Counted from the stretch's first letter, positions 26,856 to 36,065 are shown. The stretch: DNA of 64,000 nt from Hyphomicrobiales bacterium (GCA_900466605.1 UBMU01000004.1:1-64000); one strand, 5' to 3'. Translations and numbers: made by a program. Notes: generated by a model not told the origin, from the sequence alone.

Positions 26856-28127
26856 ATGGAGACGCCAAACCAACTCGACATCGATTTTGTCCGCAGCCAG
26901 TTTCCTGGCCTGCAGCACGGTTGGACCTTTTTTGATAATGCTGGCGGCTCGCAGATATTGCAGCGTGCCGTGGAGCGCATCAACACCTTCCTGTACGACA
27001 AAAACGTCCAGATCGGCGGTAGCTACGATGTATCACAGCAGGCAGCAAAAGCGCTGATGGAAAGCCGAACGGCCGCCATGCATCTGGTCAACGCCTCGCG
27101 TCCGGAAGAGATTGTCTTCGGGAGTTCGACGACCGTGCTCTTACAAAATCTTGCCCGTTCCATGCGCAGCCAGCTGTCGCCTGGCGACGAGATCATCGTG
27201 ACGATCGCGGATCACGAGTCCAATATCGGTCCGTGGGACGGACTGCGCGATATCGGCGTCGTCGTTAAATTCTGGCCGCTCGACACGAACACCTACGAGC
27301 TTGATCTAGCCGATCTTGATGCTCTCATGAACGAGAACACGAAGCTCGTCTGCGTGACACATGTCTCCAATATCCTAGGTGCGATCAATCCCATCGCCGA
27401 TATTGCCGCAATGGTTCATGCCCGTGGCGCGAGGATCTGTGTCGATGCTGTGGCCTTCGCGCCGCATCGCGCCGTGGATGTCCGTGCCATGGATGTCGAC
27501 TACTATGTGTTCAGCTTCTACAAGACCTACGGTCCGCACTACGCAATGATGTATGGGAAGTATCAGCACCTGTTGGAGCTGGATCCGCTTTATCACTTCT
27601 TCTATGGCCGCGACAAAGTTCCCGGAAAATTGGAGCCTGGCAATCCGAATTACGAACTCGCATACTCAGTGACAGGGATCGTCGACTACTTCTGCGAACT
27701 CGGCGCCAAATGCGGTGCATCGGGCTCTCCGCGCGAAAAGATTGCTGCGGCCTTCGAGGCTATCACGGTTCATGAGGACGAGCTGACGGACCGCCTACTC
27801 TCCTATCTGCGCGGCCGTAATGATTGCCGCATCATCGGCGAGACAATGAACCGCAACGGCCGGCGTATCCCGACGATAAGTTTCGTCTTCGAAGGACGGA
27901 ACTCGGAGGACATCTGCAAGGCAATGGACGCTTACAAGATCGCTATCCGCTTCGGCGACTTTCATGCTCGCCGTCTTGGCGATCACGTCGGGTTGCCGCA
28001 GTATAATGGCGCGGTGCGTGTCTCTATGGTGCACTACAACACACTTGGAGAGGTGGATCGGCTGATTGCTGCCCTCGACGAGATCCTCGGCCGTGACGGC
28101 GCTGTAGAAGACAGGGGTGCCGCGTAA
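26856..28127 (+). CDS. Class V aminotransferase / cysteine-desulfurase-like PLP enzyme
   Basis: A 423-aa fold-type I PLP enzyme. Features: FDNAGGSQ near residue 27, the phosphate/ring region FGSSTTVLLQNLARS, DHESNIGPWDGL, CVTHVSNILG (the Asp-equivalent strand CVDAVAFAPHRAVDV follows) and the Schiff-base lysine in FSFYKTYGPHY (K223). The pattern fits the cysteine-desulfurase-like subgroup best represented by a Vibrio VC1184-type family, not IscS/SufS, and no active-site Cys loop is apparent. Such enzymes may act as aminotransferases, epimerases or C-S lyases. The GGAGGG site precedes ATG 26856. Placed between the transporter and hydantoinase genes, it likely processes the imported compound or its ring-opened product. 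Confidence 0.85.
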   Translation: METPNQLDIDFVRSQFPGLQHGWTFFDNAGGSQILQRAVERINTFLYDKNVQIGGSYDVSQQAAKALMESRTAAMHLVNASRPEEIVFGSSTTVLLQNLARSMRSQLSPGDEIIVTIADHESNIGPWDGLRDIGVVVKFWPLDTNTYELDLADLDALMNENTKLVCVTHVSNILGAINPIADIAAMVHARGARICVDAVAFAPHRAVDVRAMDVDYYVFSFYKTYGPHYAMMYGKYQHLLELDPLYHFFYGRDKVPGKLEPGNPNYELAYSVTGIVDYFCELGAKCGASGSPREKIAAAFEAITVHEDELTDRLLSYLRGRNDCRIIGETMNRNGRRIPTISFVFEGRNSEDICKAMDAYKIAIRFGDFHARRLGDHVGLPQYNGAVRVSMVHYNTLGEVDRLIAALDEILGRDGAVEDRGAA

Positions 28128-28128
28128 G

Positions 28129-29523
28129 ATGCGTTTCGATACGATTATCAAGAACGGAACTGTCGTAACCGCCAGCGATACGTTTAAGAGCGACGTCGGC
28201 ATTTGCGACGGCAAGATTGCCGCCCTTGCCGGTTGCCTGGACAACGCGCACGAAATCATCGATGCGACGGGCCTCTACGTGATGCCGGGCGGCATCGACA
28301 GCCACGTGCACATTGCCCAGCCCTCGGGTGATGGAATCGTTATGGCGGACGATTTTTCCAGCGGCACGCTGTCGGCCGCCTTCGGTGGCAACACGACGAT
28401 TTTGCCTTTCTGTATGCAGGAGAAAGGCACCACACTGCGTGAGGCGTTGAAGGATTATCACGCCAAGGCAGAGGGCAACTGCCACATCGACGTCTCCTTC
28501 CATCTGATAATAACGGATCCAACAGCATATGTGCTCGGTCAGGAACTGCCTGCGCTCGTCGAGGATGGATACACGTCCCTGAAGGTTTTCATGACCTATG
28601 AAAATCTTCGTCTTCGCGACGACCAGATTCTCGATACGTTGGATAGCGCGCGCCGCAGTGGCGCGCTCGTCATGGTTCACTGCGAAAATGAAGACGCGAT
28701 CCGTTATCTTATCGGCCAACATGAGGAAAAAGGCGAACTCGCCCCAAAGTTTCACGCGTTGAGTAGACCCGTTGCTGCAGAACGCGAGGCGACGCATCGT
28801 GCTCTCTCACTGGCGGAAATCGTTGGCACGCCCATCGTCATCGTCCATGTCTCCAATCGCCAGGCCATGGAAGAGATCGAACGTGCTCGCAAGCGAGGTA
28901 GCAAGGTCGCGGGCGAAACCTGCCCGCAATATCTGCTTTTAACCGCCGACGACCTCGACGCCACCGAGCTCGAAGGCGCAAAGTTTGTGTGCTCGCCACC
29001 GCCGAGAGACAAGGAGAGCCAACTTGCATGCTGGGAGGGCCTGCAGAACGGTACCTTCGAGTTATTTTCTTCCGACCATTGCCCGTTCCGGTTCGATGAC
29101 GATGGTGGCAAGCTCAACGAGAAGGGAAAGCGGAACTTCCGTTGGATTCCAAACGGCATACCTGGGGTCGAAACACGCTTGCCGATCCTTTTTTCCGAGG
29201 GCGTCAGCAAGGGAAGGATCGATATCAATCGTTTCGTCGCACTCTCGTCAACAAACCACGCCAAGCAGTATGGGCTGTACCCCCGCAAGGGCACAATCGC
29301 AATCGGATCGGATGCCGACATCGCTTTATGGGACCCAAGAAAGAGTGTGATCGTCACAAATGATATTCTGCATCACGGCGCAGACTACACGCCGTATGAA
29401 GGACTGGAGGTTGTGGGATGGCCGATCAGGGTGCTCCTGCGAGGCACGACGATTGTCGACGAAGGTGTTTTTAAGGGGCAATCGAATGGTGGCACTTACC
29501 TGCGACGTGACAGGACGGCCTAA
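28129..29523 (+). CDS. Hydantoinase / dihydropyrimidinase
   Basis: A 464-aa cyclic amidohydrolase that opens hydantoin or dihydropyrimidine-like rings, with a binuclear metal site in the cytoplasm. The ligands are in place: HVH (H59, H61), the carboxylated lysine in SLKVFMTY (K152), VMVHCEN (H184), IVIVHVSN (H240) and FSSDHCPF (D317). The C terminus keeps GLYPRKGTIAIGSDADIALW. ATG 28129 follows the previous stop by one base; the frame open to 28117 overlaps it. Family members include D-hydantoinase, dihydropyrimidinase and phenylhydantoinase; substrate preference cannot be told by eye. It is the last gene of the transporter operon; no N-carbamoylase gene follows, so the product may leave this pathway or go to the PLP enzyme. 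Confidence 0.92.
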   Translation: MRFDTIIKNGTVVTASDTFKSDVGICDGKIAALAGCLDNAHEIIDATGLYVMPGGIDSHVHIAQPSGDGIVMADDFSSGTLSAAFGGNTTILPFCMQEKGTTLREALKDYHAKAEGNCHIDVSFHLIITDPTAYVLGQELPALVEDGYTSLKVFMTYENLRLRDDQILDTLDSARRSGALVMVHCENEDAIRYLIGQHEEKGELAPKFHALSRPVAAEREATHRALSLAEIVGTPIVIVHVSNRQAMEEIERARKRGSKVAGETCPQYLLLTADDLDATELEGAKFVCSPPPRDKESQLACWEGLQNGTFELFSSDHCPFRFDDDGGKLNEKGKRNFRWIPNGIPGVETRLPILFSEGVSKGRIDINRFVALSSTNHAKQYGLYPRKGTIAIGSDADIALWDPRKSVIVTNDILHHGADYTPYEGLEVVGWPIRVLLRGTTIVDEGVFKGQSNGGTYLRRDRTA

Positions 29524-30403
29524 ACGAAAAGAGCGTTTCACTTCAGAACCGGCGGCTCAGTATCTTTGATCTGATTTCCTGAAATTCCGAGTCAAATATC
29601 ACCGGAGGTTAGCAGAGATTTTGCGGTTTAAGATCTCGCTCGCAATCAGATCAGTCGGTGACACCTCTGAGGCTCCGCCGCCGCCCTGGAAAAGACCGCC
29701 AAGGTTTACGGAGCCCGCGAATGCTCGGTTCTCTTCAATGCATCGGATCCGGCGCTTCTCTTCCACGTGCTTGCTCTTGGGATTGCGCGTACTTGGAGAT
29801 CGTCGCAGCGTCTACGGGATTTCCGCCGCTAATTCCGATGGTTCCAACTGCGGGCTCTAGGAACGAGAAGGAAAGCGACGTGCCGAAGCGTGTAGGAAAG
29901 ATGTTCTCATCCATTTGAGCGTTGTTCCGGTCTTTCCATTGCCTGTCTGCCATGCGGTAGCCGCCCAAGATTTTTTGCCGAACCAAAATCATCGGCTGCG
30001 TGCAAGCAATTGCAACCCTCGCCTATAGAGGGCAACCTGAGCATCTTGCTATCCCGGAAGTTGAGAAGTCCGACTGGCCGTGAAAATGGAACGCGCAGCT
30101 CGATGGGCGCCGCGTGACAGCGGATGAAAGAGGAAGTGGCTGGCCCCGTCCTGGACGCAGACGCCAGCGGCGCGGACCGATCCAAGCCGTGAAGCGTCGG
30201 TCCGTTTGCAACGTTAGAGTAGAAAAGGCCCCGCAGTCGCGGTTGCAGGGCCGAAGTTGGGCTTTGAAGGGTTTCAATTTTCAAAGCGACCCCTAAACGC
30301 ATGATCGAGATTTTTGTTCCGCCGGTTCAAATTTATTTTGCTCCGGATAGACAAACGAATCAGTTGGGATTTTAATCCCTGATGGATGTCAAGGAGGTTG
30401 CTC
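29524..30403. other. Intergenic stretch with uncertain remnants
   Basis: About 880 bases. Minus-strand frames between 29640 and 29990 (for example EPAVGTIGISGGNPVDAATI near 29830) read more like protein than chance, but in more than one frame and without a family I know, so they may be a decayed gene. The stretch before 30404 is AT-rich (30300-30385) and should hold the DUF982 promoter. No RNA gene is recognised. Confidence 0.4.
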
Positions 30404-30697
30404 ATGAACGCAGATCTTCCAGTTTTCATCAAACCCATGCACGTCGAGCTCGATGGAACGGGCAGGTATCGAAAAGCGGAGACGGTCGACCAGCTTGCAG
30501 GGATGCTTTTGAGCGAGAAGTGGCATCATCGCAATGGTACAAAATACCATAGTGCGCTGATGCGCTCGATCGAGGCTCTGGAGTTTTATACCGACGCCGA
30601 AACAGCACGCGCCGCATTTGTCGATGCTGCGCACGAGGCTGGCATGCATGTTCTTCCAGACGATATGGCTACCGCTGAGCTGAAGAAGGCTGGCTAA
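30404..30697 (+). CDS. DUF982 family protein
   Basis: A 97-aa protein of the small rhizobial DUF982 family, function unknown. It shows the typical arrangement: an N-terminal strand pair (VHVELDGTGRYRKAETVDQL), a middle helix (AGMLLSEKWHHRNGTKYHSA) and a final AARAAFVDAAHEAGMHVLPD segment. ATG 30404 follows AAGGAGG at good spacing; an in-frame start at 30386 lacks one. A hairpin lies just after the stop. Confidence 0.8.
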   Translation: MNADLPVFIKPMHVELDGTGRYRKAETVDQLAGMLLSEKWHHRNGTKYHSALMRSIEALEFYTDAETARAAFVDAAHEAGMHVLPDDMATAELKKAG

Positions 30698-30723
30698 AAA
30701 AATGCCCCGCTGCAAAGCGGGGC
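30694..30723. terminator. Strong hairpin after DUF982 gene
   Basis: GCCCCGC (30704-30710) and GCGGGGC (30717-30723) form a perfect 7-bp stem around TGCAAA. The A-run sits on the left (30695-30702), so only the minus strand reads as stem plus T-tract. It may act for both directions, but the intrinsic-terminator geometry favours transcripts coming from the right. Confidence 0.6.
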
Positions 30724-30974
30724 GGGGAGGTCAATTCAAGAGCTCCACACTAGCTACGGACGTCTCCCCTTTCAAGATTTTATTTGGAAACGCCTAACCC
30801 ACTGTGGATACGCCACCCGTTCCTGAAATCACCGGCTCGCGGGCGCTTCGCCCCAGCCGTTGATCAAAGCACGTACAAAAACTGGCTCCTTCGAGTTTAC
30901 GGGAGCCGGTCGTATCTGTTCTCGATCGGAAAATGATATCAAGTGTGTAAGTTGCCGTCGCCAACCGCAGTGGC

Positions 30975-31157
30975 CTACCCTGGGGTGCCTCTCGTGTCGA
31001 AGATCGCGGCATCACGGACGCTGTTGGTCAAACTCGTCGGTTGGCCCGACAGCTGAATTCCAAAGAGGTAAAGCATCGCTGCTAGAACCGCGACGAGTGC
31101 CACGACCGACAAGTCAACGACGATCGGGAAATGTGAGCTGTAGTGCTTGTCGCCCAT
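30975..31157 (-). CDS. Small single-helix membrane protein
   Basis: A 60-aa protein: short polar N terminus (MGDKHYSSHFP), one clear transmembrane helix (IVVDLSVVALVAVLAAMLYL) and a polar tail. ATG 31157 has GGAG eight bases upstream; the frame continues far upstream without another good start, so I take the short form. Function unknown; it would read into the hairpin at 30704-30723, which has a T-tract on this strand. Confidence 0.5.
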   Translation of the reverse strand: MGDKHYSSHFPIVVDLSVVALVAVLAAMLYLFGIQLSGQPTSLTNSVRDAAIFDTRGTPG

Positions 31158-31604
31158 GACAAATCTCCATAGATCTCCGTGGCAACGATCTGCGTAGCGA
31201 CCGTTCCACCACCCGGGACCTTTAGCGGCATCGCCTCCTCCGCAGCATGCTATGCAGAAATTTGCAGAGGTTCCTGGAGGGTAGAATAGTGAACCCTTCG
31301 ACCATGCCTGCCAATTTAGCAAATAAGCTGATAGCCAAGCTCCTTCGGACATACTTCTGAACGATGCAGAGCAATCGACGACGGACAAATGGGCTAGCTA
31401 CGACGACGTTGTAAGGTGTGGCGGCAATGGGTTGTCGATATCCAGGTCCGGAAACGGATACACTGAAGACGAGATCGTCCACGTTGCGGCTGCCGAGGCA
31501 AGTTCGAAAGATTGAATGCTCCCAACACGACTTTAATTGTCGGCGAAGGGTCCAGATGGCCAGCGAGGGCGACCTTCGCAAGGCCGCCCAGCTTCTTCGC
31601 TATG
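31158..31604. other. Intergenic, no convincing gene
   Basis: About 450 bases between the small membrane-protein gene and the DUF1236 gene. Long minus frames cross it but have no start signals or motifs. Confidence 0.45.
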
Positions 31605-31892
31605 CTACTTAATGACTTCAATAACCCGGCGTGTCTGGGGATCGACAATTACGCGCTGCTTGTTGACGACCGTGTAGCTGTAAGTTTTGCTAGTTGGGAT
31701 TGTGTGGATCTCAACGGAACCGGGCAGCTCGTTTCCAACGACGACGTCACCGTCATATACGACTGAGGGGACTTCCTGCTCGGTAACATAAGTCCTGACC
31801 TCACCCGGCACGGTAACGACGGTTGTTGTCTGAGCGTATGCGGTGCCAGTCAGCACGATGAACGCGGCGGTCGTGATCGCGATTGGTTTCAT
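31605..31892 (-). CDS. DUF1236-like exported protein
   Basis: A 95-aa secreted protein: signal peptide ~1-20 (ITTAAFIVLTGTAYAQ), then a beta-rich domain ending YSYTVVNKQRVIVDPQTRRV, the pattern of DUF1236 domains found in rhizobial exported proteins. Full single-domain length. Function unknown. It is the last of three minus-strand genes (with those at 31994 and 32609) that all look like small envelope or stress proteins. Confidence 0.75.
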   Translation of the reverse strand: MKPIAITTAAFIVLTGTAYAQTTTVVTVPGEVRTYVTEQEVPSVVYDGDVVVGNELPGSVEIHTIPTSKTYSYTVVNKQRVIVDPQTRRVIEVIK

Positions 31893-31993
31893 GACAGTCT
31901 CTTTTCGTTGATTAGTTTTTCTAAACGCAAAATGGCGGCTGCCGTACGGCGTTGAACTTCAGCAGTTGTGCCGAACGGCAGGGCTCAGCCATG

Positions 31994-32596
31994 TTAGACT
32001 GTGGTTCGGCGGTATCGGTTGCGCTCTTCGTCGATCTCGTCGGGTGCATACGGGTCGAGCGTCTCATCAAACCGGTTCCATCCAAGCTCGTTGTAGGCTC
32101 GACGCCGTTCTACAGGATCAACCCAGTTGGATTCCTTGAGAATAGCCTGGGCCTCTTGGGCGCGGGCTTCATCGACTCTCGCGGTGACAAGGGTGCCGCC
32201 ACGACGGACGCCTTCCGCGTAAAGGTTGGCATCGTCCTCAGAAACCCCGGAACTTGTCAGTGCGCCGATTAAACCGCCGGTCGCTCCCCCGGCGACCGCA
32301 CCTGCGACAGCCCCTGCCGCCGTTGCTACGAGCCAGCCGGCGGCTACAACCGGTCCGACGCCCGGGATAGCCATAAGGCCAAGCCCAGTCAAAAGCCCTC
32401 CCGCGCCCCCGACCGCGGCACCAATGCCTGCGCCTGTTGCAGCGCCCTCGCCAGCGTTGGAGTCTCCGTCCGCGCGTCCGGTTCTGTTTGACACGATGCT
32501 GATATCGCTTGAAGAAACGCCGGCGGCTTCCAATCTGCTGACCGCAGAGCTAGCGTCCGAGTAGTCGTCAAAAAGTGCTGTTACAGTTCTCATCAT
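31994..32596 (-). CDS. YflT-like general stress protein with glycine-zipper segment
   Basis: A 200-aa protein. Residues 1-40 (TVTALFDDYSDASSAVSRLE, SDISIVSN) match the heat-induced stress protein YflT / general stress 17M domain. Residues ~48-110 are a Gly/Ala-rich zipper (TGAGIGAAVGGAGGLLTG, AVAGGATGGLIGAL) able to insert in membranes. A second small alpha/beta part follows (DDANLYAEGVRRGGTLVTAR), then an acidic tail rich in Arg/Glu/Tyr. AAGGAGAAGC precedes ATG 32596. Proteins of this type are common in rhizobia and often rise in the general stress response; that role is inferred from family. Confidence 0.8.
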   Translation of the reverse strand: MMRTVTALFDDYSDASSAVSRLEAAGVSSSDISIVSNRTGRADGDSNAGEGAATGAGIGAAVGGAGGLLTGLGLMAIPGVGPVVAAGWLVATAAGAVAGAVAGGATGGLIGALTSSGVSEDDANLYAEGVRRGGTLVTARVDEARAQEAQAILKESNWVDPVERRRAYNELGWNRFDETLDPYAPDEIDEERNRYRRTTV

Positions 32597-32608
32597 GCTT
32601 CTCCTTGG

Positions 32609-32926
32609 TTACTTGGCAACGACGTTGCCTTGATAGTCGAGGGCCAGGGACACTGCTTTTCCGTCCTTCATGCCGGACGCCATCCAGATTCCCTTGTCGT
32701 CAAGTTTGAGATCTTTGACATCGGTGTATCCGGCATCGCTGATCCGATCCTTGGCCTGTGCTTCCGTGAAGCTGTTGGCGCCTTCCACCGGTGCGGTAGG
32801 GTTCTTGGTGTCTGGCGTTGCAACCGCAGGTGTGTTTCCGTCGGGATTTGCAGCAGGCGCTGTCTGGGCAAAAGCGCCAGCCGCGCACGTGCTGACAATT
32901 GCCGCGACGAAGATCATCTTCCGCAT
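32609..32926 (-). CDS. PepSY-like small exported protein
   Basis: A 105-aa secreted protein: signal peptide MRKMIFVAAIVSTCAAGAFA, a Pro/Thr/Ala linker (~22-50), then a ~50-residue domain (SFTEAQAKDRISDAGYTDVK, GIWMASGMKDGKAVSLALD) that matches small PepSY-type modules. ATG 32926 follows TGGAGGAAATACCA; the upstream extension has no such site. PepSY domains often inhibit or regulate peptidases or bind envelope components. Twelve bases separate it from the next gene at 32596, so the two are probably co-transcribed. Confidence 0.8.
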   Translation of the reverse strand: MRKMIFVAAIVSTCAAGAFAQTAPAANPDGNTPAVATPDTKNPTAPVEGANSFTEAQAKDRISDAGYTDVKDLKLDDKGIWMASGMKDGKAVSLALDYQGNVVAK

Positions 32927-33885
32927 TGGTATTTCCTCCATTTGTTGGATCACGTGAGGGGATCCATGCCATGCAAACCCTAAGAGACGCTCTTTGTTCC
33001 GACTTTGTCGAAGGAGTATGCATCTGATTTTTTTGAGTTTATGAAAATCGCAATCCAAACTCACGGGGGAGCGAGCCTCGCCGGCTTTCGAGGCTATTGA
33101 TTTCCAGCCGGCAAATTCGCATTGATTTGCAATGGTCTGTCAGTCAAGCCGATGCAAACCTCGCCGGTCCGTCGTGGGTCTGACGTCTAACTCCTAAAGT
33201 TGTGCTAGGGGGGTTAAGGTTCGTGGCGGCCTCGCAAGACGAACAGCAAGGACATGCCCCAGCGTGTGATCCCCGAAATACTCGACTGTCGTCACGACCG
33301 GCATCGACGTCTTCGTCGTAGATGAAATCGTTGGCGCTCGATCGGCGCGCAGTTCGAGCGGCCTCTTCAACCAAGGATTTTCCTTACAGCAATTGGTCGC
33401 GAGCGCGCTCACGAGATCATCGTCGAGATTTCCAACGAGGGTGACGGCTGGCTTCCACCTGACGAAGAATCCTTTCACATATCGCTGGGAGGCCCTTCAA
33501 ACGGGAGACTTCGTAACCGAAAAACCGCTCACCCAGGCTCAAGCGTTCGGGCCGCAGCACGCATAGGTGCGTCGGCGAAGCTAGGGCTTCCAGGGAGGTG
33601 TCGAGGTTCGGATAGCCAAACGTCTATCGTCGCCTAAGGATGTTTGACCGGCATTGCCTAGCGCTCAATGAAAGCGCCGCTCGCATTGCTGTCATCGTTG
33701 TGTCGCTTGACCACGGATGGACTGGCAGGCAGCCGAGACGATGTTGAGGAATGTCGGTGCGATTTCGCCCGACGTTTTTTCTTGCCTTTTTGTCGGGTTT
33801 CGACCCCCTTGAACGCATCCTTCTAAAACCTCAAGCGTTTCCATTGGTGGAAGCAACTCGATCGCTACGGAGCTGGGAGGAAGCC
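32927..33885. other. Long intergenic stretch
   Basis: About 960 bases. Frames on both strands between 33190 and 33600 (minus 33194-33478 and a plus reading ending near 33565) are open, but neither has a ribosome-binding site or a pattern I recognise. A decayed gene is possible. The right end should hold the promoter for the operon at 33886. Confidence 0.4.
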
Positions 33886-34248
33886 ATGACGGATATCCGT
33901 ACAAAAGGGCTGAAGGGCAGGGAATTGGACGTGCATCTCGCTGAGCTCGAGGATCTCGCCGGGGAAGAGATTGGCGCTAACGAGGAGGACAACGAGCAAG
34001 ATCTTCTGGCGGCCCGCCGGACGATCGCCTTCCTTCGCAAAGAGGTTGCAGATCTCCAGGAACTGGCGGCGATTATGCACGGCGCTAGAAAAAATGTTGC
34101 AGCCAGGAGTGAGACCCAACTCTGGTTTCGTATTGGAGTGGCGTTCGCAGCAACGGTTTCCATTGGGGCGCTTCTCAAGTTACTTCGCCCGTCCGCTTTC
34201 AGCCCCGCGGAGGATCGCGCCGTCTCCCAGTTTGACCGCTTCTCCTGA
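33886..34248 (+). CDS. Small acidic protein with C-terminal membrane anchor
   Basis: A 120-aa protein. Residues ~8-75 are very acidic and helical (LAELEDLAGEEIGANEEDNE; ARRTIAFLRKEVADLQELAA), likely a coiled coil. A single hydrophobic helix follows near the C terminus (WFRIGVAFAATVSIGALLKLL), so it is probably anchored in the inner membrane with the acidic part in the cytoplasm. GGGAGG precedes ATG 33886. I do not recognise the family. Its stop overlaps the start of a 41-codon frame (TGATG), suggesting a small operon. Confidence 0.65.
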   Translation: MTDIRTKGLKGRELDVHLAELEDLAGEEIGANEEDNEQDLLAARRTIAFLRKEVADLQELAAIMHGARKNVAARSETQLWFRIGVAFAATVSIGALLKLLRPSAFSPAEDRAVSQFDRFS

Positions 34249-34373
34249 TGGGGCGGTACGGTTCAGACGCCGAGGACGAAATCACCGACTGCTATGTCCC
34301 GGAGAGTTGGGACCTAATGGGCCTCTCGCGGGTCACCCTGGAACCGACGACGGAGTTTGAGTTCAATTTCTGA
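34248..34373 (+). CDS. Candidate 41-aa acidic peptide
   Basis: A 42-codon frame whose ATG overlaps the stop of the upstream gene (TGATG), the usual sign of translational coupling. Product begins MGRYGSDAEDEITDCYVPES and ends in an acidic, Phe-rich tail (TTEFEFNF). No signal peptide or helix. The next gene starts 14 bases after its stop. Confidence 0.45.
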   Translation: MGRYGSDAEDEITDCYVPESWDLMGLSRVTLEPTTEFEFNF

Positions 34374-34386
34374 AAGGATCATGCAT

Positions 34387-34569
34387 ATGGGAACGAATGA
34401 CACCAACGCCACTCCAGAGCAGCGTCCTCCAAAGGATGTTCGGCCCAATGCTGGCAAGCGAAACTATGCCGATAAGACGTCGTTGGCTCCTCCAGCAGTT
34501 CAGCCAGCGGGAAATAAGGACGAAAGCGAGCGACCGATCGTCGACCCGGTCACCGGGGTGGCACTCTAA
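34387..34569 (+). CDS. Small hydrophilic protein, unknown function
   Basis: A 60-aa hydrophilic, Pro/Asn/Lys-rich protein (MGTNDTNATPEQRPPKD... ending ERPIVDPVTGVAL) with no hydrophobic segment, likely disordered. AAGGA lies eight bases before ATG 34387; ATG 34381 is too close to that site. It seems to end a small operon with the genes at 33886 and 34248. Small hydrophilic proteins like this are common in rhizobial stress regulons; that link is inference. Confidence 0.6.
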   Translation: MGTNDTNATPEQRPPKDVRPNAGKRNYADKTSLAPPAVQPAGNKDESERPIVDPVTGVAL

Positions 34570-34667
34570 CGTGCATCAGTTCGATGTGTCTCCCCGACAG
34601 TGAATGTATCAGGGGAGGAGCTTCCATGGCTCTCCATCTTTCGGCGTTGGGGTAAGAGGTCCTTTGC

Positions 34668-35438
34668 TCAAGCGACGGACCATCCACCATCAACGAGAAG
34701 GTTTGCGCCGGTGATGAGGCTCGCCGCCGGCGATGCGAGGAAGACAACGGCTCCTGTAACATCATTGGTCTCGCCGATCCGGCCGAGGGGAATGTGGCCG
34801 AGCGTCGCCTTTCTGTTGTCGGTATCGGCTAGAAAAGGTGCTGTACCATCCGTGTGGATGAAGGTCGGCGATACGGTATTTACGGTAACATTATAGCGCG
34901 CCCATTCAGCGGCAAGGCAGCGCGTCAGGTGATTAATCGCCGCTTTGCTCATGCAGTAGATGGCCTCGCCGCGCAGCGCCACGGTGCCGGCCTGCGAACT
35001 GATGCTGATGATCCGCCCCCCGTTACCCTGGATCATCTGGCGGCCGACCGCCTGCGTCATTAGGAAGGTTCCCTTGATGTTGACATCGAGTATTTCGTCA
35101 AGGTCCTTCTCCTCAACGAGCTCGGCGAGATTGCCCGGCGCAACGCCGACGTTGTTAACAAGGACGTCTATCCGACCGAACGCAGTGAGTGCGGCGTCGA
35201 CGGCTTGGGCAATATGGGCCTTGTTCGGAATATCGAGTTCAACAGGGAGAACTTTCCTTCCCATGGCCTCGAGCTCGGCAACCAGGCTAGCCGACGCTAC
35301 GACATCGCGGACCCCCAAAATTATATCTGAGCCTGATGCGGCGCAGGCAAGTGCGCAAGCTCGCCCGATGCCACGGCTCGCTCCTGTTACCAAAGTCACC
35401 TTGCCCTTAAGGCTGAAATCCGGCGCATTCTTCTCCAT
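34668..35438 (-). CDS. Short-chain dehydrogenase/reductase
   Basis: A 256-aa NAD(P)-dependent oxidoreductase of the classical SDR type. Cofactor motif TGASRGIG near residue 17, NNVG (structural), the Ser of the active site in IISISSQAG, and catalytic YCMSK (YxxxK). The C terminus GANLLVDGGWS is typical of the FabG-like group. Start at ATG 35438 has GGGGAGG; an in-frame start at 35465 is less well placed. It stands alone, so the alcohol/ketone substrate cannot be told. Confidence 0.9.
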   Translation of the reverse strand: MEKNAPDFSLKGKVTLVTGASRGIGRACALACAASGSDIILGVRDVVASASLVAELEAMGRKVLPVELDIPNKAHIAQAVDAALTAFGRIDVLVNNVGVAPGNLAELVEEKDLDEILDVNIKGTFLMTQAVGRQMIQGNGGRIISISSQAGTVALRGEAIYCMSKAAINHLTRCLAAEWARYNVTVNTVSPTFIHTDGTAPFLADTDNRKATLGHIPLGRIGETNDVTGAVVFLASPAASLITGANLLVDGGWSVA

Positions 35439-35585
35439 GATGATGCCTCCCCTGATGAAGCTCATTTATGGCAGTGCTAGGTCGCGGGCGCCAGATGGTT
35501 TTCCGAGGGGGCCCGGTTGATCGATCGATGACCGCAGCCACGGGGCCTGGGGCAGAGTGAGATCCCACTCGACAATTAGGAGGTC

Positions 35586-36065
35586 CTAGTCGAGTAGGTC
35601 CGAAGGCACTTTTCCACCGTTCTCGGACAGCCGCTTCATCAGCGTCTTGTGCAGGAAAGTGTTCATCGTCGCGCTGTCGTTCTTGTCGCCGCTAAAACCT
35701 AATTCCGTCGCCAGTTCCTTGCGCTCATGAAGGCTCGCGTCCATCCCTATCGCCTTCATGAGATCGACGATTGAATGTCGCCAGTCTAACTTTTGCCCCG
35801 CGTTCTTAACGGCTCTGTCTAGTACGTCTTCGATGTCCACTGCAGGGACGGGCGCCGGGGGAGGCGCTCCAGTGGCTGGATCGGTAACAATTGGGGGGCG
35901 CTCGGCGATCTGACCCGACTGTGGCGCGCCAGGTCCTGGAGGTGGAGGTGCAGGCAGCCCCGGAGATGCGGGCGGCGTTATCGGAGAGGCAGGAACTGAC
36001 TGCGCAGGCAACGCTGCGTACGCATCACCGAAAATGGCGCTCCGGATCCGATCGAAAATGCTCAT
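35586..36065 (-). CDS. DUF3597 domain protein
   Basis: A 159-aa protein with the DUF3597 layout: N-terminal MSIFDRIRSAIFGDA, a long Pro/Ala-rich linker (~residues 20-80), then a helical domain (VDIEDVLDRAVKNAGQKLDW, RHSIVDLMKAIGMD, RKELATELGFSGDKNDS) similar to the C-terminal part of LysM-associated phage or stress proteins. ATG 36065 has AGGAACCAGG upstream. No signal peptide. Function unknown; homologues are frequent in rhizobia. Confidence 0.8.
   Translation of the reverse strand: MSIFDRIRSAIFGDAYAALPAQSVPASPITPPASPGLPAPPPPGPGAPQSGQIAERPPIVTDPATGAPPPAPVPAVDIEDVLDRAVKNAGQKLDWRHSIVDLMKAIGMDASLHERKELATELGFSGDKNDSATMNTFLHKTLMKRLSENGGKVPSDLLD

Noticed and set aside
29735..29992. 85-codon minus-strand frame in the gap before DUF982
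   Set aside because: Some protein-like segments, but reading continues best in another frame and there is no start signal; kept only as a possible relic.
33194..33478. 94-codon minus-strand frame
   Set aside because: No ribosome-binding site, odd composition and an equally open plus frame; not supportable.
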